Source: Amaranthus tricolor
Lineage: Eukaryota > Streptophyta > Magnoliopsida > Caryophyllales > Amaranthaceae
Assembly: GCF_026212465.1 (NCBI RefSeq)
Contig: NC_080050.1
Span: 32,784,070-32,848,069 of the forward strand
DNA: 64,000 nt
Direction of reading: 5' to 3'
The stretch's first letter is position 1. Every line of letters begins with the position of its first letter. Both the position numbers and the translations under genes were made by a program. Shown here piece by piece: positions 46,401 through 59,095 of the stretch. Below the pieces are notes generated by a model. That model worked only from the letters and a program-made list of their open reading frames with translations. It had not been told where the DNA came from and made no database searches.

Positions 46401-48887
46401 CTTTTGCCGAAGACCTACAATCGTATTGTTCATCTGGAAATGGCATTTATTATATATTCCCTTTGTCCTATAGAACTTGTAACATTTCTCTTTATCATCC
46501 ATCCCACAAAGATTTTGACCCCACTATTTAATTTTCATCTACACATTTAACATATTTATTTATTCATTTCATACACACATTTCAAATATTTTATCTTGTT
46601 AAACGTAAAACCACAAAATTAATAAAGTCAAAAAATGTACTTGTAGCTAATTCCATGAGACCCAATAGTATAATATCAGATCAAGGCTTAGAAATCTAAT
46701 TCACCGCCTTTGATGGGTTTTTAGTTGTTACTTGGGATAACATTTCAGAATTGGGCTATCTTACGTGCAAAGACAGCTACACCTTATTGTGTGCTTTCTA
46801 ACTCGTTAATTGCTACTTTTTTCTAGAGTAAGTGAGCTACGAGCTGTGGAACTTTTGGATGGCCTTTGTGAAAAGATGCTGGACTACACCCTTCAAAAGG
46901 TGGGATTATTATTGAGTATTTCTTTTTTCTTTCTTCTTTCATTAAATTTTTATCACAAATGCTACTTGGTTTATATATTGTTTGTTTAATATTAATCAGT
47001 CTTGTGTTGTGTTGCATCTTGAGGGTTGACATGGAAACTGAAAATACTGATGTCACCGTTGAATTTTTTTATTTAAATTTCAGACTGACTCCAATAGACA
47101 AGGCTGGATCAAAGTTAACAGCTGGGAGAACCTCACCATTAGTACGTATCTGTCTTCGCTAGCTTAGTCTCATTCGATCTTCTGTCTCTTTTCCTCAGTT
47201 AAATACATAAGTGGGATAAAATCTCTTCTGTTATACGAAATTGTTATGGTTCTGTGCTTCAGGTGCTTTCTCCTGCTGCGAACTGCTTTTTTTTTTTTTT
47301 CTGAAACTTCATATTTTGCTGAAATTTGGCATTACGAAATTAAGAATCAAATGTTTTTATATAGAAGAGGGGCATATTCCCCTAGTTTTATATGTGTAGT
47401 GGGCATAGAAGAGAAATGAAGAATGATACTTATTTCATCATGACATGAGCTTTATGACATTGTAGTTCAAAGTTGCAGTGCACAAGCATTACAAGTGCCT
47501 AGGATATACCCATTGAGTCATGTCTTGTCGTATGTTCAATGTCCCACAGCTTTCTCTATATGCAGAAAAACTGCATGCTTACCAATAGCTCTCATGTTTT
47601 CTAAATGCTTAGTTGCAAGTTTCACATATTTTGGATATTTTCTGAAGTACATATATCATGTAAAAAAGTAATATATTTGTGTGAAATCTGTATCTTTGCA
47701 CTAGGCCTATAAGGTAAAAAGTACAACACATAAGGACAGAGACATGAGGGAGGGAGAATGGAGAGGGAGGGAAGAGAAATGTGTTGGTGTTAAATACTGT
47801 TTCACACGAATTAGATCTAGGAGCAGATGAGAATGAAAACGCTTTGCTAAGTACCTCATAGCTATATTAAATTTTAAAAAAAGTTCATGCATTCATTCGT
47901 TACACGTCTTTAGAAGGTGTCTGAATCTGAATACCAACTTTGGGACAAAAATATCTATCTAGGATTTCAAAGCTACTCTAGATAATTGACTGTTTCATGT
48001 CTGGTTTCAGACAAACAAGAAGCCCGAGCACATTCCAAAGATATATCATCTTACTGTGGAAGGTCAGTTTGGATGATAGAAACTTTTTTATTATTATTAT
48101 AAAACTATTTCTGTTAGATTGAAGAACCTAATAGATGATTTTTGCTTGTTATAACTGTGTAGGTTGCTGGAGGAAACTGAAGATGAGGCAAGTTTCTGGT
48201 TTATTTCTTGTTGAATCATCTTGCTGAGGTTATCTATATTATATATCGATGGTTTTAATTTTTGATTAATTTTTTAGTTGGCGGAGTTAATTAAAAAGGG
48301 GTCTATTGAAGCCGGAGCAGTTGCCAAGGTATTATGTGAGGATCTTAGCCAGCACTGCCGGAAGAACAGGTATAAAAATCAAATGCTCCCTTCATTGTTT
48401 CCCTGCTTGTAACAAAAGTTGGATAACAGTTTTCCTTATGAAAATTAGTTTCTTTGGGTTGTTGGGATGAACTTTTAATAAGCTAAAAGGGGGAATATAG
48501 AGATGGTGGAAATGGGGAGAGCAGAGGAAAGTAGTTTTTCGGTAAACATTGTCCCCAAACCAAAAATTCCCTGAAGATTGTCTTCTTTCTTTTTGTCTAA
48601 AGTCTCCTGATGAATGCTGAACTAAGCTGAACTTATATAAGTTACTGGCCGTTATCGGAAACTCAACTAATTTCTATTTGTAAGTCAGTCTTGGTTTCCC
48701 TTAATCGAACTTTTATGAACTTGCTAACCTTTATCTAAAGGGGTCTCAACATTATTATGATCTCCTGAATGTTATTATATCAAAATGAAAAGATTAAAGC
48801 CATAATCTGTCCCAAATCTTGTGCAGTGGCTTGCAAAATGAAGCCGACAAGGATGATGGTGATGATGATATAGAGGATGAACTTTGA
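43437..48887 (+). CDS. Canopy/MSAP (DUF3456) saposin-like ER protein
   Basis: Nine exons: 43437–43535, 43707–43733, 44469–44548, 46827–46899, 47084–47141, 48011–48062, 48163–48187, 48278–48369 and 48827–48887; 188 residues. A signal peptide (1–21, WLFLLTIFVAFFTLA core) is followed by DDKCAACHAIAEELEQGIAN, the Cys-x-x-Cys start of the MIR-interacting saposin-like (Canopy) domain. Later landmarks are GKVIDYRVSELRAVELLDGL, SKDISSYCGRLLEETEDELA and AKVLCEDLSQHCRKNSG. The acidic tail ends EDEL, which may be a weak ER-retrieval signal. The family resembles animal Canopy/PRAT4 chaperone partners; plant function is poorly known. The intron after exon 7 has a GC donor (GAG|GCAAGT). Intron 3 is 2.3 kb and carries a tandem repeat, an RTE remnant and a MITE. 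The gene is convergent with the PP2C gene. Confidence 0.88.
44567..44750. repeat. Tandem duplication, about 92 bp
   Basis: Copy 1 (44567–44659) and copy 2 (44660–44750) each start with ATRTCAAACTCAYCCTCATT and end CCTTGGTTGAGCTGCTC. Identity is about 85%. On the minus strand one frame reads a repeated acidic peptide (NEGEFDMSSSTKVMKGE and NEDEFD), so this may be a scrap of captured coding DNA. It begins only 18 bp after the intron 3 donor. Confidence 0.75.
45300..46170 (+). mobile_element. RTE-type LINE reverse-transcriptase remnant
   Basis: A decayed plus-strand reverse transcriptase: WCMFADDIDLW (the FADD catalytic motif) near 45449, KQEKWRQTL soon after, and later GVADINKMRENRLHWFGYVQRRP near 45960. 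Frame changes and stops separate the pieces. It lies in intron 3 of the Canopy-like gene in the same orientation. Confidence 0.8.
46458..46675. mobile_element. Stowaway-like MITE, second type
   Basis: Left end ATATTCCCTTTGTCCTATAG, then AACTTGTAACATTTCTC. Right end, read inward, keeps TATTGGGTCTCATGGAATTA and CTACAAGTACATTT. The terminal repeats are weak, so the limits are approximate. Confidence 0.5.
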
Positions 48888-50159
48888 AGCCTTCAGTTTT
48901 TCAATTTTTTCAGGAAGTTGTCATATTCTTGATGTGATACGAGCTAAAAGTTCTAGCTAGGTGAACTGAACTTAGTTGTTACATGTAGCTAGGATTCCGA
49001 CTGCTGTCAGAGGTAAAGTTACTCTAAAAATGTCAATCCTTTGCTTTTCTTCAACGTCCTGAAAAACAAGGCTCGTTTGATCATACTACGATGGAAAGAT
49101 CTACATGAATTCATTTATAAACATCATATATTCTTAGTTTTAGAACAAAGGATCTTGTTGAATTAGTTGAGTGTATTTTGCTGTTCCCGGATTTATTCAT
49201 ACGAAACTCAACTAAAGTATCTCATCTATGGTAAGTCTTTCGGCATTCCCAAAGAAGCTATTATGCTCCATGGTTACATAATATCTCTAGTATCAGCATT
49301 ACCACCACAATCTTGGTCCTCCTCTTTTGTCCTTAGCCATTAAGCACTGCCATCATTAATTATAATCATTAACCCTAATTCTTGAGATTTCTGGATTATT
49401 ATGTAAATACTTCAAATAACATCTCTTATCATCCTCATATTCATAATCACAGGTCAAACTTGAGTGTTGTAATTACTCAACTCATACAAATATGTTATCA
49501 TCTCAATCTCATTAAGTGAATCCTATCTACATGGGGTTTGGAGTTCAAAATAAATTGGTGCCTAACAAATTTTTATAATTTTCTAAAAATAAACTACTTA
49601 AATTAATTGATGCAAGAAGAAAGAAATGTTTACAGTTTGGAATTACAATGCGTCATAGGTCTAACAAATAGAGCCAATAGGACTAATAGGAATTTTGGCA
49701 TATATCAATCAAAGATCGAAGATCATATCATAAGAAATAATGGATTCTATTCAGCTACAAGCACTAAAACGATTGAATCATCCTCATTATACAACATAGT
49801 AATAAAAAACTCTGCTGCTACTCCCTGAATCCTGATGCACAAAAATGATTGCCGAATAATTTACATCCTACATAACTAAGCTTCTAAATTGGAAAGCAAC
49901 TTATCCCCATAATAGAATAGCTACACTGCAACATTCTTTTAGGAAACCCCTTAGCCAGCCTTGACAGCGACCACATGTTTCTACACCATCATCCCATCGC
50001 TTCACCAAAAGATATATATGTATGTATATCTTTCCTTAATTCTTGGCAGTTGCCTCATGGTAGACAAGCCGTAAACTGTAATCAAGGCTGTGAACTGCTT
50101 CATATTGATAGCAAACTCCATTCATTTAAGGAAAAATTCATAATTTCCCACCTAAAGCC
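48888..50159. other. Convergent intergenic region
   Basis: The 3' flanks of the Canopy-like and PP2C genes. No third gene was recognised; the open frame at 49607–49828 has no family resemblance. Confidence 0.5.
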
Positions 50160-53100
50160 TTACGAGACTCCATCTAATACGCCCTTCAACAGATTCAGGC
50201 CTTCTGCTGATATACTCCTCCGTCTAGTGGGAGGCATCTCAATCCGAGGTGGTGGGTCTGCAGAAAAGCAAATCACTATAACTGTTAAATTGTCGCATGT
50301 GTTGCGCTTTAGTGCCTCCCGGACAAGTTCTCTAGAGCACCTTTCGGGATCATTATGAAGCATGAGTTCTCTCCTAGCAATTGTTACAGCGCACTGGCTA
50401 CTCATCACATCCCAAAGACCATCACAGGCCAGTAAAAGGAATTCATCATCTTCTGTCAGGACCGTTTCCTGCAATTCAGGCTCCGCACTCAAGGGAAAAG
50501 AAGAGCCTTTCGGGCCTTTCATATGCCAATCTCCAAGAGCACGTGCTACAGACAACTGACCATTGAGGTAACCATCATAGACCACCCCACCAAGTCTCTC
50601 TATCCTTAGTTTCTCAGATGAACAGTTAGGTTTGTGATCTTTGGATAGCTCAACTGCCCTACCCCGTTTTCCCAACACAGCACGACAATCGCCAGCATTA
50701 GCGACTAGCATTGTCCTTCATAAAACAAACACAAACGGTAAGACAAAGAAACAAACCAGTGAATACTGATGTTCTGAATAAATGGACGCGAGATTGAAAA
50801 TCCTATAAGTGTAAGTTCAGTTGTTATTGGAAGTCAGATATATGCACAAGACATCTCCGAAAATTTCTGTCTATAACAGTAATATCATTTGTTGTTCACG
50901 AATTATATGATTATTATACTAACGAGCTGGATTTAGAAAGAAATTATCGTACCTTCCAAAAATAAGGGCAGCAAGGGCAGTAGTGCCAGAGGAAATATCA
51001 ACAGCAGTAGAATCAGCAAATGCATAATCAGCTTTAATAAAGGCACTCTTAATAGCCTTCTCCAAAGAAACGGGGAATTGTGGATCCTCAACTATATACT
51101 TAAGAAGGTTGCTACAAACAAAGGAAGCTGCATCTGTTCCACCATGGCCATCAAAAACCTGTTAACATAGGGAAACTGTCTAAGTTAAAAAGAAAAAATA
51201 GGTAGCAACTATACTTCGAAAGATTCACAGTACAAAGGCATGTAACGGATAAACATAACAAGGCATGTGGTAGATGAGATTCTAAGAAGCTCCCACATTT
51301 AGAACTTTTTTTATGTATCCCTGGAGAATGAGAAGATTTTGAAGAAATGAAATGGCTTCAAAAAATCAAAGATTTAGTCTGGACTCTTATCTCTTGGATT
51401 GAAGTCAAATAGCCCTTCTCAATCTACATAAGGGTTTGAAACTCCTTTAGTAGTACTACAACCTAGCATCACAACTCACAAAGATAATCCATTCTTCACA
51501 AAGGCAAGTAAAATACTTGCAAATTTTGACAGCAAAAACAGCAGAACACTTTATCAGTCTATTGTACTACATTTCATTGCCCCAACGCCATTAAGTGGCT
51601 CCCATCTATTGTAATTGCAAATATTCTCTATGATGTAATAAATCAAAGATGGTTAGGAGAGTACCACTTAAGAGGTGGGCTGCTAACAGCTGTTCCCATT
51701 TCACCTCTTAAAGAAAGAAATTTACAGACAAGGGCTGAGTAAAGGGAACTTCTCTTTAAAATAATTTTAAAAAAATAGAAGACAAGGCTAAAAAGTTTAA
51801 GCCTCTTAAACACAATTATTTTCCCGCATTGAGAAATATTCTGAAGTAGGAGTTGCACCTTCAATTGACTACAGTGACTCATCACAAAATCAGGGAATCA
51901 ATTTTAAGAAAAATAAAATAAAACTGAAATACAGGTTAACAAAGTACTGCCAAGCTCCCCTCCCTCCAAACAATTTTCCTCCTTTCCTCTTAAAACTCAA
52001 TAGCATAGAGATGTTGCAAAACCAAAGAATTATACACATTTAGGAAAGCAACTGACCCCATAGTATGCTGCAGGAGAGGGGAAATCATCAGATGCGCTTA
52101 AATGTTCACAAAGATTGTCAATACAAATATGTTCATCTTCCATGTATTGCTTCGGCCCTATTTCAGCACAGCTTCCTGAGCGAAACACCGGAAGAAACCC
52201 AGATTTTTCTTCAGAAGGTGTTTTACTGCAAATTGATCCATCATCTGAGTCCTAAATACCAAAAATAAGAAATTAGATGACTTTTAGTAAGAGTTGAAGC
52301 TTTGTATCATACTAACAAAAAGAAATTATATAAACATAATAAACCCTTCCCATAGGTCTTTCCTGACCCTTAGGCATTGACAGAAATTACATCAAGAAAT
52401 GAGCAATCAAAAGACACAAAGCAATAGATGTCTTTATGACCACAAAAATTGTTATGCAGCATATTACATAAAGAAAACCAGGGCCCCATTTAAACACACA
52501 TTATAGTGCCTTTGGTTAACAATTTTTGGAAGGGAGAAAGCTGAAGAAAAGAAGGGAGGATAAGCTAGAACTAGCACTCTCTACCTGATGCTGCTCTCAT
52601 TCTCCCAGCAAAAACAATAGCCATCCAATCAAATAAACCACCAAATCCCACATGATCCGATCTGCTAACAAATCATGTATCAAGAAACAAGGTGAGCAGC
52701 CACTCCTATCTTTGCATATGTTAAAGATTATCAATAAAAAGAGCCCTCTATTCCGTGCAACATAAAAGGGAGGTGGGGAAGACATCACCTAGTTGTGTGC
52801 TACTGCTCTTTCTACATCCATTTTACTTCCAAATCTTCCCAATTTAGAAACATTTTGTTCATCAAAGGGAAATGAAAATTAGATCACTTCTGTTTCCTTC
52901 CCTTCACCAGTACAACCAAACTCGCCTTCCTAATCTCATCATCAGAACAAACCATAAAACTTTGATATTATGGTGAACTTCTATCTTTTTTTGGTTCAAA
53001 ATATCAAATTAACATCAAAATACCTACATAAACTTTTTGGTTTCTACATCTTTATTCCAGCAATAAAACAAGCAGATTTTGTTTTAGACATGACCTAAAA

Positions 53101-53572
53101 ACAAACAACAACCACTTTGCAATTCCACAACCAACAAATGTAGCAACATCCTCAAGTCCATAACATCAATCTTTGTCAAGTTTCATGGGAGGAGTACAAT
53201 AAGCTCAACATCTTCATCTTCATCTCCATACCCCCAACATAATATGAATATAACATGCTTAAGATCACCACATAAAACGAAATAACAAACTAAGCAAATA
53301 AGAAACAAAAACGGCAAGTATTATACCGTTTCAACAGGTGGGAATAGACTGATAGAGGTCATGGAATGCCGAACAACGGAGATATGTCTTGGAGGCTTAG
53401 CATTGCTTGTTTGCCTCAAATTTTCACCGTCGTCAAAACCCTCATCTTTGATTTTTGATTCAATTTCCTTGTTATTGTTACAATTAGCTTCTAAAATTGG
53501 AAATGTGGGTGAAAATTCAGCTCCTGCTGCCATGATCTCTGATGAACACATAGGATTCACTCTCTCTTTCAT
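50160..53572 (-). CDS. Protein phosphatase 2C (PPM family), PP2C27/47-like
   Basis: Four exons on the minus strand: 53327–53572, 52057–52251, 50953–51158 and 50160–50715, encoding 400 residues. All introns are GT–AG. The N-terminal 100 residues are a variable, charged leader. The catalytic domain has [17 protein letters not shown] (107–123), VFDGHGG (148–154, metal-binding Asp150), NAGDCRAV (222–229), ACDGLWD (312–318, metal-binding Asp314), and CDNLTVIV (356–363, Asp357). It ends [17 protein letters not shown]. These are the standard motifs of Mg/Mn-dependent Ser/Thr phosphatases. The [20 protein letters not shown] segment and the ISAEGL tail place it with plant PP2C27/PP2C47/PP2CG1-type enzymes, assigned from memory. 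The substrate is unknown. A MULE lies about 560 bp upstream of the start codon. Confidence 0.95.
51560..51608 (-). repeat. Short SINE-tail fragment in an intron
   Basis: TTCATTGCCCCAACGCCATT, then AAGTGGCTCCCATC, is the reverse complement of the SINE tail described at 26041–26222. Only the 3' part remains. Confidence 0.45.
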
Positions 53573-54130
53573 ACAGATTTTACCTCAATATATCAAAATA
53601 CCCACCAAAAAACACCAAAGCTATAGAGCTTATATAATTATTAGGAAAAAAAACAATCACCAAAAGATTGAAATCTTGGGAACTAGGACGTATTAAGGAA
53701 ATTGATCTGATATGATTTGATCATATACAAAGATCAAATCTTTCACAAATCTCAAAACCTAATCTCTCAAAACTGTACACAAACATAAATCAAATCGTTG
53801 ATAATGAGAAGTACTTCATTGAAATTAAATGGAACCCTAGAAAGGAAAATTATGATAATAAATTCCTGCAAAGAGAGGTAATAGAAAAAATTGATGATTG
53901 AGAAATAAAAATAGGGTTAGGAAATTCTTGGGAAGAGAGAGAAAGTTGTGCGGTTCGCCACAAAAATATTGAAGAGAGAGAAAGTTGAAAGAACAAGAAA
54001 AAAAGACAAAGAGAAGAGAAATTGGAAGGTGCTACGTGGTAAAACATTATTGGTTGTTGGGCCGTTGACAGTAGGGATTGTGGACCCTATAAAAGAGTCT
54101 TGCATCCCTGACCGTTGGATTTTAAAAATC
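53573..54130. other. 5' flank of the PP2C gene
   Basis: Promoter and 5' UTR side of the PP2C gene, ending at the MULE terminal repeat. Purine-rich GAAAGAGAGA-type repeats are present at 53930–54010. No definite TATA box was identified. Confidence 0.45.
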
Positions 54131-54453
54131 AACCTAATCCTTAAACTTCGCCACTCTTTTCATTTTATCGTCAAATCTATTTTAATAATTGATGAAAATG
54201 CCCCTCGACTTGTAATTTATATAAAACATTTCAATCTCATTCAATAACACTTTTATCACTTTATAGAATTAAATCAAAACGTAAAATTTATAGAGCTAAA
54301 GATAAAGAATTCAAAACGCGAACAATAATTCGAAGGTAATTTTTAATCGAATCTCATTTAAAAATTCAAAAAAAATATAATAATTATGTTAATAAATCAT
54401 ATTTGTTAATAAAAATTAATTTAATATTATTATTATTATTTTTGAAAATTAGT

Positions 54454-54488
<35 letters not shown>

Positions 54489-54836
54489 TAATAAATTAAT
54501 AATTATTAACTAATATAATACATCAATTAAATGTTTAGTAATTTAACTTATTAATTTAATAATATTTATCTTAAATGTTTATTAGTTTATATGTTTGAAT
54601 TATATTATTTGTATATAATTTATATTTTTAAATGTTTATTAAATTAATATTATTAATGTAATTAACATTAATTTACTATTCTTTTTAGTGCTGGATATCT
54701 AGTAATGTTAATTAACTAATCGTTTCCAATCATGGTAATTAATTATTATTTTTTATTCATGTAATTAACTTAATGTAATATTATATTATTTTAATTTATT
54801 ATTAATAGTTAATCAAATTATCAAAATTGTAGTAAA

Positions 54837-55751
54837 TGGTTGGTAACCAAGGAAGAAGAAAGGCTTTTTTAGAGGCTTGTTGAGCGGAAATAGTTCTAGG
54901 TCTACCTTACTGAGAAGGGACCCTCATAAGAGGGGGGTTACGGGTTCCGCTAGGCGGGCTAGGCAGGAACAGGCGACCAGACATAGCCAGGCCTAACGTT
55001 CGAGTACGCTGCACCAAGTGCGTACTCACTTTGAGGACCAGACGAGCCTGCAGAGTAATTCAGGAGGGGGGGGGCACCAATGGTGAGGATTGTGACTACG
55101 ATTGCTCTGTTGGTCAGCCAGTTGATTGGACGGTCGTGCGAGGGCATGTCGGTAAGTTTACACGTGCAGGCCCTAGTACGGCAAGCGCTTATGGTCATGT
55201 AGAAGACAACCAGGTTGATGATGCGGCTTCACAAGGGAGGAGGCGCCCACAGTATGGAGTTTTACATGCCACCCCACTTGGTCGTATGCCATACATTATG
55301 CACCAACACATTGATAGTGCTTTAATTACAGCCTTTGTGGAGAGGTGGCAGCCGGATACCAACACCTTCCACTTGCTCTGGGGGAGATGACCATTATGTT
55401 GCACGACGTGCAACGCATTCTAGGTATTGGTATTGAAGGTTCACTCCCCGCTGAACCTGCTAATGGTGAGTGGAAACTCGCGCCGGACCGAGTGCTGGTT
55501 TTGGTGCTGCTAATAGCAGAGTTCAATACGTTAGTAGTTCTATTTATCAGTTTTCTTTTATCTGTTTCCATTACTTAAATTTTGTTTATTATTTTGTTAA
55601 AACCATTGTTTTGTTTTCACAGTTTGCAAATGAATTTTCGAGTCGAATCGCGCCACTGTTTTGGATGCCTGCTATCGTGGATATGACCCCTCGCGAAAGA
55701 CAAACTGTTGATCTTTATATGGAAGAAGTTAGAGATTTATTTGCCGAATGA
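54837..55751 (+). pseudogene. Plant mobile domain (PMD, MAIN-like) gene remnant
   Basis: The plus strand reads GVLHATPLGRMPYIMHQHID, ALITAFVERWQPDTNTFHL, then after a frame change LGEMTIMLHDVQRILGIGI and EGSLPAEPANGEW. These are the first half of the aminotransferase-like plant mobile domain found in MAIN/MAIL proteins and in transposons. The reading frame breaks near 55380, and stops are present in the N-terminal part (for example TGA at about 54882). A last piece (FANEFSSRIAPLFWMPAIV) lies at 55620–55751 after a possible intron. The domain's C-terminal half is missing. Confidence 0.8.
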
Positions 55752-56499
55752 CAAGTTTTTAGAGGGTAAGGCCCTTCATTGACTATTTGCGTTTGTTATT
55801 AAAAACTAATTGTTGGTATAGTGTTGTATTTCTAAACTACTCGAATTGCTTCTATTTATTTACATCAATACTTTTTACATTTTTTATTAACATATTTATT
55901 TATACATATTGAATGCTATCTAGATACAAAGGTAATCTAAATAATTACACAATAAATAGAATTCTTAAATCAATATCAATATACAGTAACAATGGACTAT
56001 CTAAATTGACTGCATCTTCAATGGTGTTATTACCTTGTGGTGGTTGTACCCTATATAGTCCATTCCAAAGAGAAATCCTGCTTTAAAAATTTGTTTCTAA
56101 ATGTCTGCATGAGTTTTCAGCTGCTTCTCTCCATGATCGCTGGATTAGCGGCAATGGAGATGAATCATCGTTCATTAATAGTTGAACATAATGATTTCTA
56201 TTCACCCAACAAATATGTATAACTTTATTTACACCATGCACACCCGTTGTTCTCCTTAACGAAAGAACTAAACAGTTATAGTTGGGATTACCGTCAGCAG
56301 AACCATAATACGTAATGGCAATGTTAAGAACGTTGTTGCAGAGTACAATCCCGTCGGTGCCTCCAACTATTGAATAAACGGTGCAGGTCCCTTGCTATGT
56401 GAACCAATTCTGAATATAGCATTATTTAGCGTCTCTGCTGATAGATACACACGTAGGTATTGCTCTCTATTCGTCTACATTTCTATACACTAAAGTTAA

Positions 56500-58560
56500 T
56501 TCCAACTGACGATTACGTTGATCGAGCACTAGATCTACCACTAGATCTCCTGCAAGATGAAGATCTCGATCCGCAACCCCTAAAGGGCGATCTGTTGTAT
56601 TCAAAAGCACTTTTGTTTCTCCTGATGGTTTTGCTTGTTGTTGGTCTTCCCTTTCTCGGTGGATTTGCATGTGGCTCAGATATATCGGTACCATCAGGAT
56701 GTAATTCATCTTCAAGTACCTGAGACATGCATCGTACAACTGCGGGATCGGCTTTTAACACTTCATCAACCAACAATTGAAAGTACTCTTTATCATCGGC
56801 GTTTGCGTGTTGTACTCCTTCGTTGCTGTCAGCTTCTGCCTCTATGTACGTTAATGTTTCTCAGAATGGATGTATGTTATCCACATACAACGAACCTTGT
56901 GACTTGATCGATAAATAAAAGTAACAAGCACTGGGTAATCCATGGGTGCTTTGAAGTGCACAACTGTATTTGTCAAAGACATAATCACCCAACTCTAACA
57001 TACGATTATGCTTAAGCAGCAATTGTTCCAATGCAAAAATGTATACATGACGATATAACAGTCTCAAGAAATTATATCGCACAGACCTTGAAATAGAATT
57101 CATGGATTCCTGTAGCGCTTGTTGGATCCTCGATTGCTGATTTGTTATTTGTGCATGTGCCCTTTTAAACAGGGTATCAAATGAGCTATTACCACTACAA
57201 AGATAATACTTAAAAGAAGAGTGTTAGCTTTCAACTCTGCTGGTAGTCTGGTTACCCATGTGTAAACAGTCATTTGTCCATGCATGCACAAATTTCTCTT
57301 CGTGTGGAATCCATGTTCCAGCCAAATATCTAACGACCCTTCTATTCCTAGTCGACTAAGTAGCCACAATCAATTCCCATATGTTTTCAAAATTAGTAGC
57401 GAGCGTAGAACTGTTAACCAAGAGGTTCCATCTAGTTTGCCTGAATATCTGCCCTTGTTGATTTCTTTTCCCGCCACACAATTTGTCCACCATGTTCTCA
57501 ACGTTATTGAATATAATTAAGATATATTTAATAAATAGACCGACAATAATTAATCAATATAACCTTTTTACCTGGGAAGACATCACGAATAGTTGCAGAT
57601 AAACCCTCGTCTCGATCAGTTACAATTACGTTGGGAGTCTGAGCTCTGCCAAAAATATCTCTCAATCTCTCCAACACCCACGAATATGACACATTCGCCT
57701 AATCTAGCATCAAACAAAACGCAACCAAGAAGTTGTGATTGGTTGGCGTCATTCCAATTATTTCACAAAGCGACCACTTTTATTTGTTTGTTTTGTACGT
57801 TGTATCTATCAACACAACATAGGGCCACGTACGTATCATCTGAATGGATGTAGGATTTGCAATTAATAATCTACTCAATTTCCCATTACTGTCCAAGTAT
57901 GTCCAAACCACGTAATTATGCCCTATGACCATATAGAGACAGTGTTGAAGTTGAGTCCTACCCTCCATCTCTTCTCTCCTAATTGATTGTCTTACATTAT
58001 AAATTTGATTCATACTAGCGAAAAAACAGGAAAATTTTGTTTAATTGAGGTCTAATTGAGGTCATGATAAACGTAGGTTGCATGCCGGTTGCTCTAAGCT
58101 CTCGTATGAGCTGCCGAATATCTACAGTCAACCTGTTTGCCCTTATATGACCATCTTTGTACACTAAGAACAGGTGGTTATGTCTTCCTTTTTGACCAGG
58201 ACACACCCTTACCGTCCAAGGTCTTTTCCCTGGTTTACGACTACTTCCTACAATCATAAATTTACACCCACATGTTCTACTTTTAGAACCAGGTCGGGCA
58301 GCATTATCTAAGTTATGCAAATCACTCATAATATTATCATAGCGGTGACATTTTAAGTATAAACTAACTCTAGGACGTCATTCTTTTTGTTTATATGAAG
58401 CACGTGTAAATTGAAAACCAATTCTTATTGTTATTTCATCGACCCAAGTATGTAATTCATCTACATAATCAAATTTACTATCCGTAACAAATCCAGAATA
58501 ATCTACATTGTCCTCTAAATTTTCAAAGTCCTGCAGATGTAAAATAATTTTTCAAACATT
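56500..58560 (-). pseudogene. MULE transposase remnant
   Basis: Reading the minus strand from about 58560: an N-terminal FAR1/MULE-type region (FDYVDELHTWVDEITIRIGF), then SKSRTCGCKFMIVGSSRKPG with Cys pair and NHLFLVYKDGHIRANRL. After a gap come LLIANPTSIQMIRTWPYVVL and IDTTYKTNK, the start of the MULE catalytic domain, whose first Asp is in VLIDTTYK. Later pieces are RLGIEGSLDIWLEHG, ALEQLLLKHNRMLELGDYVF (about 57000) and a basic tail KGRPTTSKTIRRNKSAFEYN. It is broken by stops (TGA after KQKE near 58368), frame changes and missing segments. Confidence 0.85.
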
Positions 58561-58914
58561 AATAAATAGTACATAAATTATAATAATCACTATATATATT
58601 ATGTTACTTTAAAATATAAAATAAAACATAGATTAAGTTAATAAAATATTAAATAAAATAAACATTAATAATAAAAATATTAAATAAATAAATTTCAAAT
58701 AATAAATATATTAAATATTAATTAAATAATAATTTAGTTTAAAAATTAAAATTTCAAATTAACAATAACAATACAAAATATTAAATAAATAATAATTATA
58801 CATAAATTATAAAATAAAATAATTTATTACAACATATATTAAATAATAATGAAATAAAAAATAATTTAAATAAATAAGAGGAATAAAAATTCAAAAAAAA
58901 AAGGAGTAGGAGTT

Positions 58915-59095
58915 GTGTGCGACCGGCCGCGGATGGGTCGCGTGAAACGCACAACTGGACCTCGGTTGGGTCGTATGAAACGTGCGACTGAACCGCGGTC
59001 CAGTCACGCGTTTCATGCGACCCAACCGCGGTCCAATCGTGCGTTTCATGCGAGTATGTGACCCACCCCCGGCCCGGTCGCGCACGATTGGTGTT
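58915..59095. repeat. GC-rich palindromic array inside the MULE end
   Basis: Overlapping inverted and direct copies of short words: GGGTCGC/GCGACCC, GAAACGYRC/GYRCGTTTC and ACCGCGGTCCA. The stretch is strikingly GC-rich against its AT-rich surroundings and could fold into several hairpins. It lies about 250 bp from the right terminal repeat, in the position of subterminal transposase-binding repeats. Confidence 0.75.
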
